From: Micrococcaceae bacterium Sec5.1
Lineage (GTDB): Bacteria > Actinomycetota > Actinomycetes > Actinomycetales > Micrococcaceae
Length of the DNA stretch: 64,000 nucleotides
Assembly (NCBI GenBank): GCA_039636795.1
Contig: CP143430.1
Coordinates: forward strand, 868,001 to 932,000
Direction: 5' to 3'
Shown here: in pieces, positions 49,282-64,000 of the stretch
Layout: each line of letters starts with the position of its first letter
Position numbering within the stretch: the stretch's first letter is position 1
The notes under the pieces: generated by a model
What the model was told of the DNA's origin: nothing
The model's input: only the letters and a program-made list of their open reading frames with translations
Database searches by the model: none
Translations under genes and position numbers: made by a program

Positions 49282-51906
49282 TCAGGCGTTCGCGATCAAC
49301 CCCAGCTCGGCTTTTGAGGCCAGCGCCGAGTGCTTCGGGAACACGCGGACGGTGTAGCCGAAGGAGCCTGAGCGGTTGATGACCAGGTCGCCGTGGAAGA
49401 GGTGGCGTCCGCCGCCGAGGTTCTCCAGGGAGTCCAGTTCCGCTACGACGATATCCTCAAGCTCGTCGGATTCCTCGGCGCGTCCGAAGGCTACTTCCAC
49501 GGAGACGTCGTCGGGTGTCAGGTTGTGAAGTGCCACGTAGGCGTTGACCTGCAGGGTGTCGCCGACCTGGGGTTCTTCGGAGACCCCGACGGAGTCGACG
49601 TGTTCCACGACGACCTCGGGCCAGGCGCTGCGGACCTTGGAGGTCCAGGCCGCGAGTTCCTTGGCTTCCTTGAAGGATTCAGCGGTGGCCCGACGCCCGG
49701 CTACTGCTGCGGGGCAGTAGAGGTTGTTGACGTAGTCGTGGAGCATGCGTTCGGCTGAGACTGCCGGACCCAGGTTCGCCAGGGTGTGCTTGATCATGGA
49801 CACCCAGTGGGTGGGCACGGTTTCGCGGCTGGATTCGGAGGGTCCTGCTGCCCCGGCGCCTTGGGCCACGGTGGTCCCGTAGAAGCGCGGTGCTACCTGG
49901 GTTTCCAGCAGCTCATAGAGTGCGGAAGCCTCGATGTCGTCGCGTTCATCTGCGGATGCGCCGTTGTTGGCTGTGGGGATCGCCCAGCCGTTTTCGCCGT
50001 CGTACATTTCGTCCCACCAGCCGTCCAGGACGGAGAGGTTGAGTGAGCCGTTGATGGCTGCTTTCATCCCGGATGTGCCGCAGGCTTCCAGCGGCCGCAG
50101 TGGGTTGTTGAGCCAGACGTCGCAGCCGGGGAAGAGGGTGCGGGCCATAGCGATGTCGTAGTTCGGGAGGAACACGATCCGGTGGCGCACTTCGGGGTCG
50201 TCGGTGAACCGGACGAGGTCCTGGATCATTTTCTTGCCGGCGTCGTCTGCGGGGTGGGATTTGCCTGCGATAACCAACTGGATGGGGTGCTTGGGGTCCA
50301 GGAGGAGGGCCTTCAGACGCGCGGGGTCGCGCAGCATGAGCGTGAGTCGCTTGTAGGTGGGCACGCGTCGGGCGAAGCCGATGGTCAGCACGTCCGGATC
50401 CAGTACGTTGTCCGTCCAGCCAAGCTCGGCGTCGGCGGCGCCGCGTGTCTTCCACGAGGCGCGCAGCCTGCGTCGGACGTCTTCGACGAGCTGGGTGCGC
50501 AGTTGCTTGCGGAGGCCCCAGACGTCCTCGTCACTGACGTTGTAGGCGAGGTCCCAGCGGCCCAGGGCTTCGGCTTCTGGACCGAATTGTTGCCGTGCCA
50601 GGGTCGATATCCGCGGGTCCACCCAGGTGGGAACGTGGACGCCGTTGGTCACGGACGTGATGGGGATCTCGGAGTGGTCGAAACCGGGCCACAGACCGGA
50701 GAACATTTCCCGCGAAACCACGCCGTGCAGCTTGGCTACGCCGTTGGCGCGCTGGGCGAGGCGCAGGCCCATGACTGCCATGTTGAAGACGGAAGGGTTG
50801 CCGCCGTCGTAGTTTTCCCGGCCGAGTTCCAGGATCCGGTCCACAGGCACAGCAGGGGCGAGCCCGGCTTCGAAGAAGTGCTTGATCTGGAGGGTCTCGA
50901 AACGGTCGATCCCTGCCGGTACGGGGGTGTGCGTGGTGAAGACGGTGGATGCACGGCCTGCAGCGAGGGCTTCGTCCCAGGTGAGGGGATCAGTCGCGTC
51001 GGACATCGCTTCCTGGATGCGTTCGATTCCCAGGAATCCTGCGTGGCCTTCGTTCGTGTGGAAGACTTCCGGTGCGGGTGTGCCCGTCAGTTCCTGGTAG
51101 ACGCGCAGGGCCTTGACGCCGCCCATGCCCAGCAACAGTTCCTGTTGGAGGCGGTGATCGCCGCCACCGCCGTACAGGCGGTCGGTGATGCCGCGCGCGG
51201 CTTCGTCGTTGGAGGGGACGTTGGAGTCCAGCAGCAGCAGCGGAACGCGTCCGACGTCGGCACGCCAAACATGAGCGTGCAGCTCGCGGCCGTTGGGAAG
51301 CGGAAGCGAAATGTGCACCGGCTTGCCCGGAACGCCGTCCTTGGAGGGCTGGCGCAGAAGCGTCAGCGGCAGGCCGTCCGGGTCCAGGACCGGGTACGTT
51401 TCCTGCTGCCAGGCGTCACGGGACAGCGACTGCTTGAAGTAGCCGGCCTGGTAAAGGAGCCCGACGCCGATCAACGGCACCCCGAGGTCCGATGCGGCTT
51501 TGAGGTGGTCACCGGCAAGGATGCCCAGGCCACCGGAGTACTGGGGGAGAACCTCGGTGATGCCGAATTCCGGCGAGAAGTAAGCGATGCAGGCCGGGGC
51601 TTCATCACCCAAGCCCTGGTACCAGCGGGGCTCGCTGAGGTAGCGGTCCAAATCGGCTGCAGCTTCCTGCACCCGGTTTACGACTTCGCCGTTGCTGGCC
51701 AGGTCCTGCAGCTGCTCCCTGCTGATGGACCCCAGGAGGGCGATGGGGTCGTGCTGCGCGGCCTCCCAGAGAGCCGGGTTAAGGCTCGCAAAAAGTTCCC
51801 TGGTGGGCCGGTGCCAGGACCAGCGCAAGTTGGTCGCCAAGCGGGCCAGGGGCCGAATGGGCTCAGGGAGGACGGTACGGACTGTAAATCTTCGAATTGC
51901 CTTCAC
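49282..51906 (-). CDS. glgP: Alpha-glucan (glycogen) phosphorylase, GlgP actinobacterial type
   Basis: An 874-aa GT35 phosphorylase that releases glucose-1-phosphate from glycogen. It starts MKAIRRFTVRTVLPEPIRPL, as in actinobacterial/thermophile-type GlgP. The PLP lysine is in EACGTSGMKAAINGSLNLS. HTNEGHAGFLGIERI and TSVTNGVHVPTWV are conserved. I chose the GTG at 51906 because TAGTGT ends 7 nt before it and the N terminus fits; a GTG at 51915 is an alternative. It is divergent from glgE with a short gap (131 nt) that must hold both promoters. Confidence 0.93.
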   Translation of the reverse strand: MKAIRRFTVRTVLPEPIRPLARLATNLRWSWHRPTRELFASLNPALWEAAQHDPIALLGSISREQLQDLASNGEVVNRVQEAAADLDRYLSEPRWYQGLGDEAPACIAYFSPEFGITEVLPQYSGGLGILAGDHLKAASDLGVPLIGVGLLYQAGYFKQSLSRDAWQQETYPVLDPDGLPLTLLRQPSKDGVPGKPVHISLPLPNGRELHAHVWRADVGRVPLLLLDSNVPSNDEAARGITDRLYGGGGDHRLQQELLLGMGGVKALRVYQELTGTPAPEVFHTNEGHAGFLGIERIQEAMSDATDPLTWDEALAAGRASTVFTTHTPVPAGIDRFETLQIKHFFEAGLAPAVPVDRILELGRENYDGGNPSVFNMAVMGLRLAQRANGVAKLHGVVSREMFSGLWPGFDHSEIPITSVTNGVHVPTWVDPRISTLARQQFGPEAEALGRWDLAYNVSDEDVWGLRKQLRTQLVEDVRRRLRASWKTRGAADAELGWTDNVLDPDVLTIGFARRVPTYKRLTLMLRDPARLKALLLDPKHPIQLVIAGKSHPADDAGKKMIQDLVRFTDDPEVRHRIVFLPNYDIAMARTLFPGCDVWLNNPLRPLEACGTSGMKAAINGSLNLSVLDGWWDEMYDGENGWAIPTANNGASADERDDIEASALYELLETQVAPRFYGTTVAQGAGAAGPSESSRETVPTHWVSMIKHTLANLGPAVSAERMLHDYVNNLYCPAAVAGRRATAESFKEAKELAAWTSKVRSAWPEVVVEHVDSVGVSEEPQVGDTLQVNAYVALHNLTPDDVSVEVAFGRAEESDELEDIVVAELDSLENLGGGRHLFHGDLVINRSGSFGYTVRVFPKHSALASKAELGLIANA

Positions 51907-52037
51907 GAGCGCCACACTAACGGACTCACATGGCAGTCGGAACTTGTTTGGGTTTCTTTTAGGTAAAAGTCATCTTGCGTCGTGAAGATGGCTCGTGTGC
52001 TTAGCATTCTTGGATTTTTGTCGCTAACGTCGTGGTT

Positions 52038-54118
52038 GTGACGAATACCTCGCGAACCATGACCGCTTTGAAATCCAAGACGAAAACGGACATCACCGCC
52101 GGACTTCGCTTCGGCCGGTTCCCCATCACGGCCGTCCAGCCGGTGGTTGAGGGTGGCCGGTTCCCCGCGAAGGCCCTTCCGGGTGAGGATCTCGCCATCG
52201 GGGCGACCGTCTTTCGTGAAGGACATGATCAACTCGGCGTCTCCGCCGTCCTGCTCGATCCCAAGGGCAAGGAGCGCCAGCGGGTCCGCATGGCACCGGC
52301 CAAGGATGAGCGCTGGAAAGGCCTGGACCGCTGGGAGGGTTTGCTGTCGCCGTCCGGCACGGGCGCGTGGTCTTTCGTCATTGAGGCTTGGCACGACCGT
52401 TATGGAACGTGGCACCACAACGCTGAAGTCAAAGTGGGCGCCGGCATTGACGTCGAGTTGATGCTCGCAGAGGGCGCCGCCCTCCTTTCGGAAGCAGCCG
52501 ACGACGACGCCGGCCGCACCGCGGCGGAGAAGCGCACCCTGCGTGCCGCTTCAGTCGTCCTCGCCGACACCACCAAATCTGCCGAGGAGCGCCTTGGCGC
52601 CGGTTTCAGCCCAGAGGTGCTGACCGCCGTCGGACGCGTTCCGATCCGTGAGCTGGTGACGGTTTCGGAGCCGTTCCCGCTGCAGGTGGAACGTGACCTC
52701 GCGGGTCGTGGTTCCTGGTACGAGTTCTTTCCCCGCTCCGAGGGCGCGGTTTTGGATCACGCCTCAGGTATCTGGACCTCGGGCAACTTCCGCACCGCAG
52801 CCAAGCGCCTGGAGGCGGTTGCGGAGATGGGCTTCGATGTCATCTATCTGCCGCCGATCCACCCGATCGGTTTCCAGCACCGCAAGGGCCGCAACAACAC
52901 GCTGACACCGGGCCCCCAGGACCCGGGTTCGCCGTGGGCCATTGGTTCCAAGGACGGTGGCCATGATGCCATTCACCCGGATTTGGGCACTTTTGAAGAT
53001 TTTGACGCTTTTGTTGCCCACGCCCGCGAGCTCGGACTCGAAGTTGCACTGGACCTGGCGTTGCAGGCAGCCCCCGACCACCCCTGGGTGACGTCAAACC
53101 CGGAATGGTTCACCACCCGTGTGGATGGGTCGATCGCCTATGCCGAAAACCCGCCAAAGAAATACCAGGATATTTATCCCCTGAACTTCGATAACGATCC
53201 CGCAGGCCTTTCCAAGGAAATCCTGAGGATCGTCCAGTTGTGGATCAGCCATGGCGTGAAGATTTTCCGCGTGGACAATCCGCACACAAAGCCTGTCTGG
53301 TTCTGGGAATGGTTGATTGGAAAGATCAACAAAAAGAACCCAGAGGTAGTTTTCCTGGCCGAGGCTTTCACTCGTCCACCCATGATGCACGCATTGGGCA
53401 GGGCAGGGTTCCAGCAGTCCTACACCTACTTCACCTGGCGGAACACCAAGACTGAACTGGAGCAGTATTTCCATGAGGTCAGCCACGAGAGCGCAGCTTT
53501 CTTCCGGCCCAACTTCTTTGTAAACACGCCGGACATCCTCACGGAGTACCTCCAGTACGGTGGTCCCGCGGCCTTCCGCATCCGGGCTGTCCTGGCTGCC
53601 ACGGCGAGCCCGCTCTGGGGCGTGTACGCCGGCTACGAGCTGTACGAACACCTTGCACGGCCAGGTGCGGAAGAGTACATCGATAACGAAAAGTACGAGT
53701 ACAAGGCAAGGGACTGGGAAGGCGCTGCGGCGTCGGGCCGCACGCTCGCGCCGTACATCACCAGGCTCAACACCATCCGCAAGGACCACCTTGCCCTGGG
53801 CGACCTGCAGAACCTGACGTTGCACAGCAGCACGGATGACGCAACGATCGTCTACTCCAAGCACAAGACGCTGCCGGATGGCACGAAGGACACCTTGATC
53901 ATCGTGGTCAACGTGGATCCGCACAGCGCCCGCGAAAGCACGGTCTCCCTGGACTTGGCGGCCCTGCAGCTGGACCCTGCGGACTTCAACGAGGACGGCC
54001 GGTTCCTGGTGGATGACTTGATCAGCGGGCAGAGCTGGTGGTGGGGTGAACACAACTACGTCAGGCTCGACGCACACGTGGAGCCCGCACACATCCTGAG
54101 CATCCGGAGGCAGCCTTA

Positions 54119-54119
<1 letters not shown>
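52038..54119 (+). CDS. glgE: Alpha-1,4-glucan:maltose-1-phosphate maltosyltransferase GlgE
   Basis: A 693-aa GH13_3 enzyme that extends alpha-glucan with maltose from maltose-1-phosphate. An N-terminal beta domain (FGRFPITAVQPVVEGGRFPA) and helical bundle precede the barrel. SEGAVLDHASGIWTSGNF, the nucleophile Asp in IFRVDNPHTKPVWFWEW and the acid Glu in VFLAEAFTRPPMM are GlgE-typical. GTG at 52038 follows TAACGT by 7 nt (leaderless); GTG at 52032 is an alternative. It is coupled to treS by a one-base overlap and forms the glgE-treS-mak/glgB operon. Confidence 0.95.
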
Positions 54120-55915
<1,796 letters not shown>

Positions 55916-55916
55916 G

Positions 55917-58900
55917 ATGAAAAAGGGAACACTTGACCCCTCGATCGAAAGTCTTCTCCGGAGCTGGCTTCCCACCAAACGCTGGTTCCCGGTGAAGAGT
56001 CCCGACTTTGCGCTGGAGCGTGTTGGCGGCTTCAACCTCCCATACCCGGAAGGTAGCGCCGGATTGCAGGTTGAACTGCTCGCCGTCACGTATCGGACGG
56101 CCGACGGCGGTCCCCGGACCGACGTTGTCCAGGTCCCGTTGAGCTTCAGAAGCCAGCCGTTGCCGGAGGCCCCCACAGCTTTGCTGGGGGAGGTCACGGA
56201 CCCGGAACAAGGGCTGCGACTGGTGTACGACGCCGTCTACGACCCCGAGTTCATTACGGCGTGGTTGGATCTCATGCGGCGCGAGGGCGCCGTGGGTGAC
56301 GGTCTTGCCGCGGGCCATCTCACGCGTGGCCGCGTGGCCCTTCCGGAAGGGCCCACCTCGGTCCGCGTGCTTTCCGGGGAACAGTCCAACACGTCCGTCA
56401 TCATTGACGACGGCGGTTCAATGGCGATCGTGAAGATCTTCCGCGTGCTGGCGGCCGGCAGGAATCCCGAAGTGGAGCTGGGTGCCGCGCTGACAGCGGC
56501 GGGGACCACCGAGGTCCCGGCCACGCTCGGCTGGATCACGGGTTCCTGGGAGGGCCAGGGCCCAGGCGGTCCGGCCACTGGCGAGCTCACGGTTGCCCAT
56601 GAATTCCTGCTGGGTGGACTGGATGCATGGAGGCTGGCTGTCGAAGCCGCTGCAGCAGGTGCCGATTTCACCAAAGAGGCCCACGAACTCGGTGCTGCAA
56701 CAGCAACGGTCCACGCCAGGCTCGCGGAAACTTTCGGCACACTGGATGGCCAAACGCAGGGCGCCGACATTATTGCGACCCTGGCCCGTCGCGTCCGCCA
56801 GTCATGGGCGGAAGCGGCTTCCGCCGTCGGGCCTTATGAGGCCAATCTCGAAGAGCTGCTTGCCACGCTGCATCCCCGCGATGTGGGTCAGCTGCAGCGC
56901 GTCCACGGCGACCTCCACCTTGGCCAGATCCTCAAGGTTCCCGGAAAGAATGGGGCACCGGGTCGGTGGGCCATCCTGGACTTCGAAGGCGAGCCCCTCA
57001 GGACCATTAACGAGCGCAACACTCCCGATCTCCCCTTGCGGGATGTTGTGGGAATGCTTCGCTCCTTCGACTACGCGGCAGGAGCCGCTGTTCGTGAGAA
57101 CGCCGAAGCCAAGGTGCCCTCGACATGGGCGGACGACTGCTCCACCGCGTTCCTGGCTGGTTACAGCGAAGTCATGCCGGGAACCATTGACCGCCGCTCG
57201 CCACTCTTTGTGGCATTGTGGCTGGACAAGGCCTTATATGAGGTGGTCTATGAGTTGCGGAACCGGCCGGACTGGCTGTCCATTCCGGTCAACGCATCAC
57301 GGCAAATCCTCGACAACACGAGCCGCGGCAAGCACGCCGCGGCTACAGCGGAAGGTAATGAAATGACAGGCTCTGCACGCACCGAACGGCCCCGAGTTCC
57401 CCTGCATGTGGACTCCGAGACCTTGGCCCGCGTGGCAGCTGGAGCCCACCACGCACCACACTCCGTGCTCGGCGCCCACCTGGACGATCACGGCCACGTC
57501 ACCATCCGGACCGTGAAGCACCTCGCCAAGTCGGTAACGGTGGTGACGGAGGCCGGACGCACTGCCATGGAGCACGAAGCCAACGGCATTTGGGCCGTCG
57601 TCCTGGATCCGCTTCAGCACGGCCATGTGCCGGACTATCGTCTGGAAGTGGTGTACGACGCCGAACCGGTCACCATTGATGATCCGTACCACTACCTGCC
57701 TACCGTGGGTGAGGTGGACCTGCACCTGATTGGCGAAGGCCGGCACGAGCGTCTCTGGGATGTCCTTGGCGCCCACATCCAGCACTACCGCTCTTCACTG
57801 AGTGAAGTAGACGGCGTTTCCTTTGCTGTCTGGGCCCCGAACGCCCAGGCGGTCCGGGTCAAGGGTGATTTCAACGGCTGGGATGGCCGTAGCCACGCAA
57901 TGCGTTCCCTCGGCTCGTCCGGTGTTTGGGAAGTCTTCATTCCGGGGGTTGTAGCAGGGGCGTGCTACAAATACGAGATCCTGAGCAAGACCGGGCACTG
58001 GCTGGAAAAGGCTGACCCCTTGGCCTTCGGCACGGAAGTTCCGCCACTGACCGCATCCCGCGTGGTGGACTCCAGCTACCGCTTCAAGGACGCCGAGTGG
58101 ATGACTGCGCGCGCAGAAAAGGACCCGCACAACTCACCCATGAGTGTCTACGAAGTGCACCTGGGATCCTGGCGCCTTGGCTTGGGCTACAAGGAGCTGG
58201 CCAAGGAACTGGTTGACTACGTGAAGTGGCTCGGTTTCACCCATGTGGAATTCATGCCCGTGGCAGAGCACCCCTTCGGTGGTTCCTGGGGCTACCAGGT
58301 CACGTCCTACTTTGCCCCGACATCCAGGTTCGGGCACCCCGACGAGTTCCGTTTCCTTGTGGACTCCCTGCATCAGGCAGGCATCGGTGTCCTGCTGGAC
58401 TGGGTCCCGGCTCACTTCCCCAAGGATTCGTGGGCGCTGGCTCGCTTTGACGGCGAGGCACTGTACGAGCACTCAGATCCCAACCTGGGCGAACACCCGG
58501 ACTGGGGCACACTGATCTTCGACTTCGGGCGCACCGAGGTGCGGAACTTCCTCGTTGCCAACGCACTGTATTGGCTCGAAGAATTCCACATCGATGGACT
58601 TCGCGTGGACGCTGTGGCCTCCATGATCTACCTCGACTACTCCCGCGAGGAAGGGCAGTGGCGTCCCAACAAGTTCGGTGGCCGCGAGAACCTCGAGGCA
58701 ATTTCCTTCATGCAGGAGGTGAACGCCACCGTCTACAAGACGCACCCTGGCGCGGTCACCATTGCCGAGGAATCCACCGCATTCCCCGGTGTCACGGCAC
58801 CCACCAACCACGGTGGGCTCGGCTTTGGCATCAAATGGAACATGGGGTGGATGCACGACTCCCTGAAATACATCTCCGAAGACCCCATCAACCGCCGCTG

Positions 58901-59573
58901 GCACCACGGCACCATTACGTTCTCCATGGTTTACGCCTTCTCGGAGAACTTCCTCCTGCCCATCAGCCACGATGAAGTAGTCCACGGCAAGGGATCGATG
59001 CTTCGCAAGATGCCCGGTGACCGTTGGCAGCAACTGGCAAACCTCCGCGCCTTCTTCGCCTACCAGTGGGCACACCCGGGTAAGCAACTCATTTTCATGG
59101 GTACCGAATTCGGCCAGGAAGCGGAGTGGTCCGAGCAGTACGGACTCGACTGGTTCCTTGCTGACATCCCGGCGCATCGTGGACTCCAACTCCTTGTCCG
59201 CGACCTTAACGGCCTCTACAAGTCAACGCCTGCACTGCATATCCGCGACAACGAACCTGCCGGCTTCCAGTGGATCAACGGCGGAGACGCCGACCACAAC
59301 GTGCTGACCTTCATTCGCTGGGACCACGATGGCAAGCCGTTGGTGTGCGCAGTCAACTTCTCCGGGGGCCCGCACAACGATTACATTCTGGGAGTGCCGG
59401 AAGCAGGGGAGTGGGTTGAAGTCCTGAACACCGATTCCGAGACTTACGGTGGCTCGGGCGTCATCAACGCTGGAACGCTGAAAGCCACCTCACCTGGAAC
59501 GGACGGCCAGCCGGCGGCATTGACCGTAACACTCCCGCCGCTTGGCGCGTCCTGGTTCACGCTGGCTGAGTAG
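55917..59573 (+). CDS. Fused maltokinase (Mak) - 1,4-alpha-glucan branching enzyme (GlgB)
   Basis: A 1218-aa bifunctional protein. Residues 1-482 are a maltokinase: [20 protein letters not shown] cap, the aminoglycoside-kinase-like [11 protein letters not shown] catalytic loop and AILDFEGEP metal motif. Residues 483-1218 are GlgB: a CBM48 region ([20 protein letters not shown]), nucleophile Asp in [20 protein letters not shown], Glu in [14 protein letters not shown] and [14 protein letters not shown]. The kinase makes maltose-1-phosphate for GlgE and the branching enzyme introduces alpha-1,6 links. The junction holds GGAAGG and ATG (57363) and two out-of-frame stops, as if two genes had fused. 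Confidence 0.94.
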   Translation: MKKGTLDPSIESLLRSWLPTKRWFPVKSPDFALERVGGFNLPYPEGSAGLQVELLAVTYRTADGGPRTDVVQVPLSFRSQPLPEAPTALLGEVTDPEQGLRLVYDAVYDPEFITAWLDLMRREGAVGDGLAAGHLTRGRVALPEGPTSVRVLSGEQSNTSVIIDDGGSMAIVKIFRVLAAGRNPEVELGAALTAAGTTEVPATLGWITGSWEGQGPGGPATGELTVAHEFLLGGLDAWRLAVEAAAAGADFTKEAHELGAATATVHARLAETFGTLDGQTQGADIIATLARRVRQSWAEAASAVGPYEANLEELLATLHPRDVGQLQRVHGDLHLGQILKVPGKNGAPGRWAILDFEGEPLRTINERNTPDLPLRDVVGMLRSFDYAAGAAVRENAEAKVPSTWADDCSTAFLAGYSEVMPGTIDRRSPLFVALWLDKALYEVVYELRNRPDWLSIPVNASRQILDNTSRGKHAAATAEGNEMTGSARTERPRVPLHVDSETLARVAAGAHHAPHSVLGAHLDDHGHVTIRTVKHLAKSVTVVTEAGRTAMEHEANGIWAVVLDPLQHGHVPDYRLEVVYDAEPVTIDDPYHYLPTVGEVDLHLIGEGRHERLWDVLGAHIQHYRSSLSEVDGVSFAVWAPNAQAVRVKGDFNGWDGRSHAMRSLGSSGVWEVFIPGVVAGACYKYEILSKTGHWLEKADPLAFGTEVPPLTASRVVDSSYRFKDAEWMTARAEKDPHNSPMSVYEVHLGSWRLGLGYKELAKELVDYVKWLGFTHVEFMPVAEHPFGGSWGYQVTSYFAPTSRFGHPDEFRFLVDSLHQAGIGVLLDWVPAHFPKDSWALARFDGEALYEHSDPNLGEHPDWGTLIFDFGRTEVRNFLVANALYWLEEFHIDGLRVDAVASMIYLDYSREEGQWRPNKFGGRENLEAISFMQEVNATVYKTHPGAVTIAEESTAFPGVTAPTNHGGLGFGIKWNMGWMHDSLKYISEDPINRRWHHGTITFSMVYAFSENFLLPISHDEVVHGKGSMLRKMPGDRWQQLANLRAFFAYQWAHPGKQLIFMGTEFGQEAEWSEQYGLDWFLADIPAHRGLQLLVRDLNGLYKSTPALHIRDNEPAGFQWINGGDADHNVLTFIRWDHDGKPLVCAVNFSGGPHNDYILGVPEAGEWVEVLNTDSETYGGSGVINAGTLKATSPGTDGQPAALTVTLPPLGASWFTLAE

Positions 59574-59601
59574 TTCTTCAAGCCGAACAGTTCTTCAAGG
59601 C

Positions 59602-59641
59602 CAGGGAGGGTCCGGGGCAACAATGCTCCGGACGCTCCCTG
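59602..59641 (+). terminator. Possible terminator behind mak-glgB
   Basis: A 15-bp imperfect stem (CAGGGAGGGTCCGGG against its near complement, two mismatches) starts 28 nt after the stop. No T-run follows, so it may be a weak or factor-dependent terminator. Just before it, AGTTCTTCAAG is directly repeated. Confidence 0.5.
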
Positions 59642-59726
59642 ACTGCGTCCGGGGGTTGTTGGGTTTGGGTGCTTAGCCGGGTTTCCGGGGTAGTTGTGGC
59701 GCCAAGGTGCCCCTCTTTGAGTGGCT

Positions 59727-59864
59727 TTGCCATCTCGGCTGAGTAGGGGTATAGTTAGTACCCGCGCTGGTCCCCGAGTGGAGATCGCCAAGCTGACAAG
59801 AAACCGCAAGGAAAAATCAAGTCAAGCTTGCCGATTTGACTCCGAGAGATCCAGCCGGTAAGTT
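59727..59864 (+). promoter_or_regulatory. Two rRNA operon promoter candidates (P1 and P2)
   Basis: P1: TTGCCA (59727-59732), 17-bp spacer, TATAGT (59750-59755). P2: TTGACT (59836-59841), 17-bp spacer, TAAGTT (59859-59864). Both have consensus-like boxes at ideal spacing and precede the 16S gene by 350 and 250 nt. Multiple promoters are usual for rRNA operons. The 59574-60116 interval holds no protein gene. Confidence 0.7.
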
Positions 59865-59926
59865 TGAAAAGTTGCTCCGGAGCGATCCAGCGAAGGCTGG
59901 TGGTACTGCTTTGGAATAGTGACCTG

Positions 59927-59950
59927 TTGTTTGAGAACTCAATAGTGTGC
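59927..59950 (+). promoter_or_regulatory. rRNA leader antitermination/processing element
   Basis: TTGTTTGAGAACTCAATAGT is the conserved actinobacterial rRNA leader motif thought to include a boxA-like Nus-factor site. A near copy (TTGTTTGAGAACTACATAGT) occurs in the 16S-23S spacer at 61997, as expected for an antitermination element repeated before each large rRNA. Confidence 0.75.
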
Positions 59951-60116
59951 CAAGTTTGTTGATGCCGATTGTTTTATTGATTGGTTGAAATTATGGCCGG
60001 GCCTCTGCGCACCCCCGTGTGTGGTGGTTTGGTTTTCAGCTGGTTTCGAATTTTGTGCAGCCGTGCCTGTCGTTATTTCCGGTGGGTGTGGTTGTGTCTG
60101 TTTGATTTGTTTTACT

Positions 60117-64000
<3,884 letters not shown>

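Noticed and set aside
57363..59573. A separate glgB gene
   Set aside because: The reading frame is continuous with the maltokinase. An internal start is possible but not demonstrated, so it is described within the fusion.

Overview
The window is a piece of a high-GC actinobacterial chromosome. It most resembles Arthrobacter/Paenarthrobacter (Micrococcaceae): the 16S rRNA gene reads as Arthrobacter-like, a GlgE glycogen/trehalose locus carries a maltokinase-branching enzyme fusion, there are senX3-regX3, CarD and a proteasome activator with a C-terminal GQYL, and many genes start with GTG or TTG or look leaderless. No IS element, prophage or CRISPR array was seen.

Region by region. 1-6.9 kb: the start of a VOC-family gene, tRNA-Ser(TGA), a quinone oxidoreductase with a PadR regulator, the peptide/pyruvate transporter pair cstA-ybdD, the proteasome activator bpa with a small partner gene, and an aldo-keto reductase. 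7.0-27.9 kb: an accessory catabolic island. A leftward operon encodes a hydantoinase/dihydropyrimidinase-like enzyme, an acetamidase/formamidase and a branched-chain-type aminotransferase. Rightward genes encode a Dpp/Opp-type ABC importer, two pairs of metallo-beta-lactamase-fold proteins, the importer's binding lipoprotein, an isochorismatase-family amidohydrolase, two PuuE-like deacetylase-fold enzymes (one leftward), a cupin, an HpcH/HpaI aldolase, an XRE-cupin regulator, an Asp/Glu-racemase-superfamily protein, an amidohydrolase, a small helical protein and an amidase. I infer import and stepwise opening of a cyclic amide, imide or ureide, followed by deamidation, transamination and retro-aldol cleavage; the substrate is unknown. 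Five promoters in the island share a 14-bp motif wrapped around the -10 box.

28-45 kb is mostly core genome: tRNA-Thr(CGT), a phosphonatase-like HAD hydrolase, a secreted tripeptidyl-peptidase-like lipoprotein, holB-tmk, a cystathionine gamma-synthase-like enzyme, gpmA, phoU facing senX3-regX3 across a four-unit PHO box, carD-ispD-ispF, cysS and rlmB. Next come two opposed arrays of a GGATGTGA element at exact 32-bp spacing. 45-59.6 kb: a nitrilase-family hydrolase, then glgX, a secreted barnase/RNase Sa-type ribonuclease with a barstar-type inhibitor, glgP (leftward), and glgE-treS-mak/glgB. Together these encode conversion of trehalose to maltose, maltose-1-phosphate and branched glucan, plus debranching and phosphorolysis. 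59.6-64 kb: an rRNA operon with two promoter candidates, an antitermination leader, 16S, a tRNA-less spacer and the 5' part of 23S.

The most novel content is the island, in particular its duplicated pairs of one metal-site-bearing and one degenerate MBL protein, and its shared promoter motif.
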